64,000 bases of DNA from Oceanobacillus caeni (GTDB lineage Bacteria; Bacillota; Bacilli; Bacillales; Amphibacillaceae), in assembly GCF_019037185.1 (NCBI RefSeq), contig NZ_JAHHXM010000008.1, forward strand, positions 48,335 to 112,334, given 5' to 3'. Numbering within the stretch: position 1 is the stretch's first letter; each line of letters opens with the position of its first letter. Shown here piece after piece: positions 63,645 through 64,000 of the stretch. A program made the position numbers and the translations under genes. The notes under the pieces were generated by a model, which saw nothing but the letters and a program-made list of their open reading frames with translations, was not told where the DNA came from and did not search any database.

Positions 63645-63923
63645 AATAGTGGAGTTAAAAAAAAGAGTTGGATGCTAGAAAGAAGAAAGAGAAAAGAAGA
63701 ATAAATATTGCAAAGTATTGAATGATTTATTGAAATTAATCATGAATGAAATATTGAATAAACCCTGTAATGGCAAGGGTTAGGGCGATAATTATTTTAT
63801 GAAAAAGCTATTGGAATAATATTGATTTGTATTGATAAAGGAATAAAAAATCCCGGGTTCCTATTGGAAAAAACCCGAGAAATTATTGGTTCCAACTCCG
63901 AAATCGGTAAAGTTTATTTTAAC
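63645..63923 (+). repeat. Direct repeat, right copy, flanking toxin cassette
   Basis: Same orientation as 60235-60488 and clearly related, with small gaps. Ends in the same GGTAAAGTTTATTTTAAC. The unit between the copies is the protease-toxin-immunity cassette. Confidence 0.75.
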
Positions 63924-63932
63924 GTAAGCGTC

Positions 63933-63971
63933 AAATAGCCCACACCTAGTATTAAGGTATGGGCTATTTTA
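63933..63971. terminator. Hairpin near window end
   Basis: AAATAGCCCACACCT and AGGTATGGGCTATTT pair with one mismatch; T run after. The gene it serves lies beyond the window or was lost. Confidence 0.5.
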
Positions 63972-64000
63972 TACTCTAACTAAGATTTAATTTGAACTTT

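Noticed and set aside
63480..63660. Possible CRISPR-like array from repeated TTAAAATAAAGTTTTGC
   Set aside because: Only two exact copies about 109 bases apart, no regular spacers and no cas genes.

Overview
The window comes from a low-GC, Gram-positive, endospore-forming member of the Bacillaceae. This rests on AT-rich sequence, AGGAGG-type ribosome binding sites, SigA promoters, a YjcZ-family spore protein, DUF3231, YkyA, YitT and CPCC families, and a preQ1-I riboswitch. It is an accessory-rich chromosomal stretch without rRNA or tRNA genes, many of whose genes are decayed.

Layout. 0.1-4.5 kb: minus-strand genes for a YcdB/YcdC-like protein, two small proteins, a histidine phosphatase and an ABC exporter with an upstream inverted repeat. 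5-6 kb: an Rpn-type nuclease. 6.3-13 kb: YitT, a PadR/HAAS pair, YkyA lipoprotein, polysaccharide deacetylase and small membrane or lipoproteins. 13-20 kb: a sugar operon (BglG-type regulator carrying the only EIIA, PTS IIB, PTS IIC, transketolase) with a divergent HAD phosphatase. 20-26 kb: cation/proton antiporter, YdjM-type membrane protein and two DUF3231 genes around two small membrane-protein genes. 26.6-29.4 kb: CPCC protein, an XRE-regulator operon whose first gene is frameshifted, and an intact RelBE-type toxin-antitoxin pair. 29.7-34.6 kb: Dus, an AraC regulator, a methyltransferase behind a strong promoter plus attenuator hairpin, and a DUF1835 protein. 34.6-36.1 kb: a dead second copy of the RelBE locus interrupted by an IS200/IS605-type element with a broken tnpB. 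36.3-40.8 kb: YjcZ, small proteins and a broken phosphoenolpyruvate synthase gene.

40.9-45.1 kb: a two-component/ABC module (papain-like peptidase plus response regulator; ABC ATPase, permease and histidine kinase). Both of its operons begin with a matching array of four CTTAAG half-sites spaced 11-12-11 bases. 45.5-49.5 kb: small membrane proteins and queD-queE, whose preQ1 riboswitch is separated from the genes by a GC-richer dispersed repeat. 49.9-55.4 kb: LytTR/DUF3021 pair, CPBP protease, MerR regulator with a 19-base-spacer promoter, an ABC-F remnant with a ribosome-site-sequestering leader, and a DNA-alkylation repair protein. 55.7-58.1 kb: ECF sigma, PadR-like protein and a SEDS protein with a HAAS prefix. 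58.3-59.3 kb: an AbiF-like HEPN gene (broken) preceded by a promoter-terminator unit that looks like a small RNA.

60.2-63.9 kb holds the best candidate for an unusual system: a membrane-anchored subtilisin-like protease, a secreted SAR2788-like putative toxin and a putative immunity protein in overlapping frames. The cassette lies between two related copies of a roughly 250-280-base direct repeat. Homopolymer-length frameshifts and in-frame stops recur across the window (pps, DUF2178-like, membrane protein at 52-53 kb, AbiF, tnpB), so either genuine decay or residual assembly indels must be considered.
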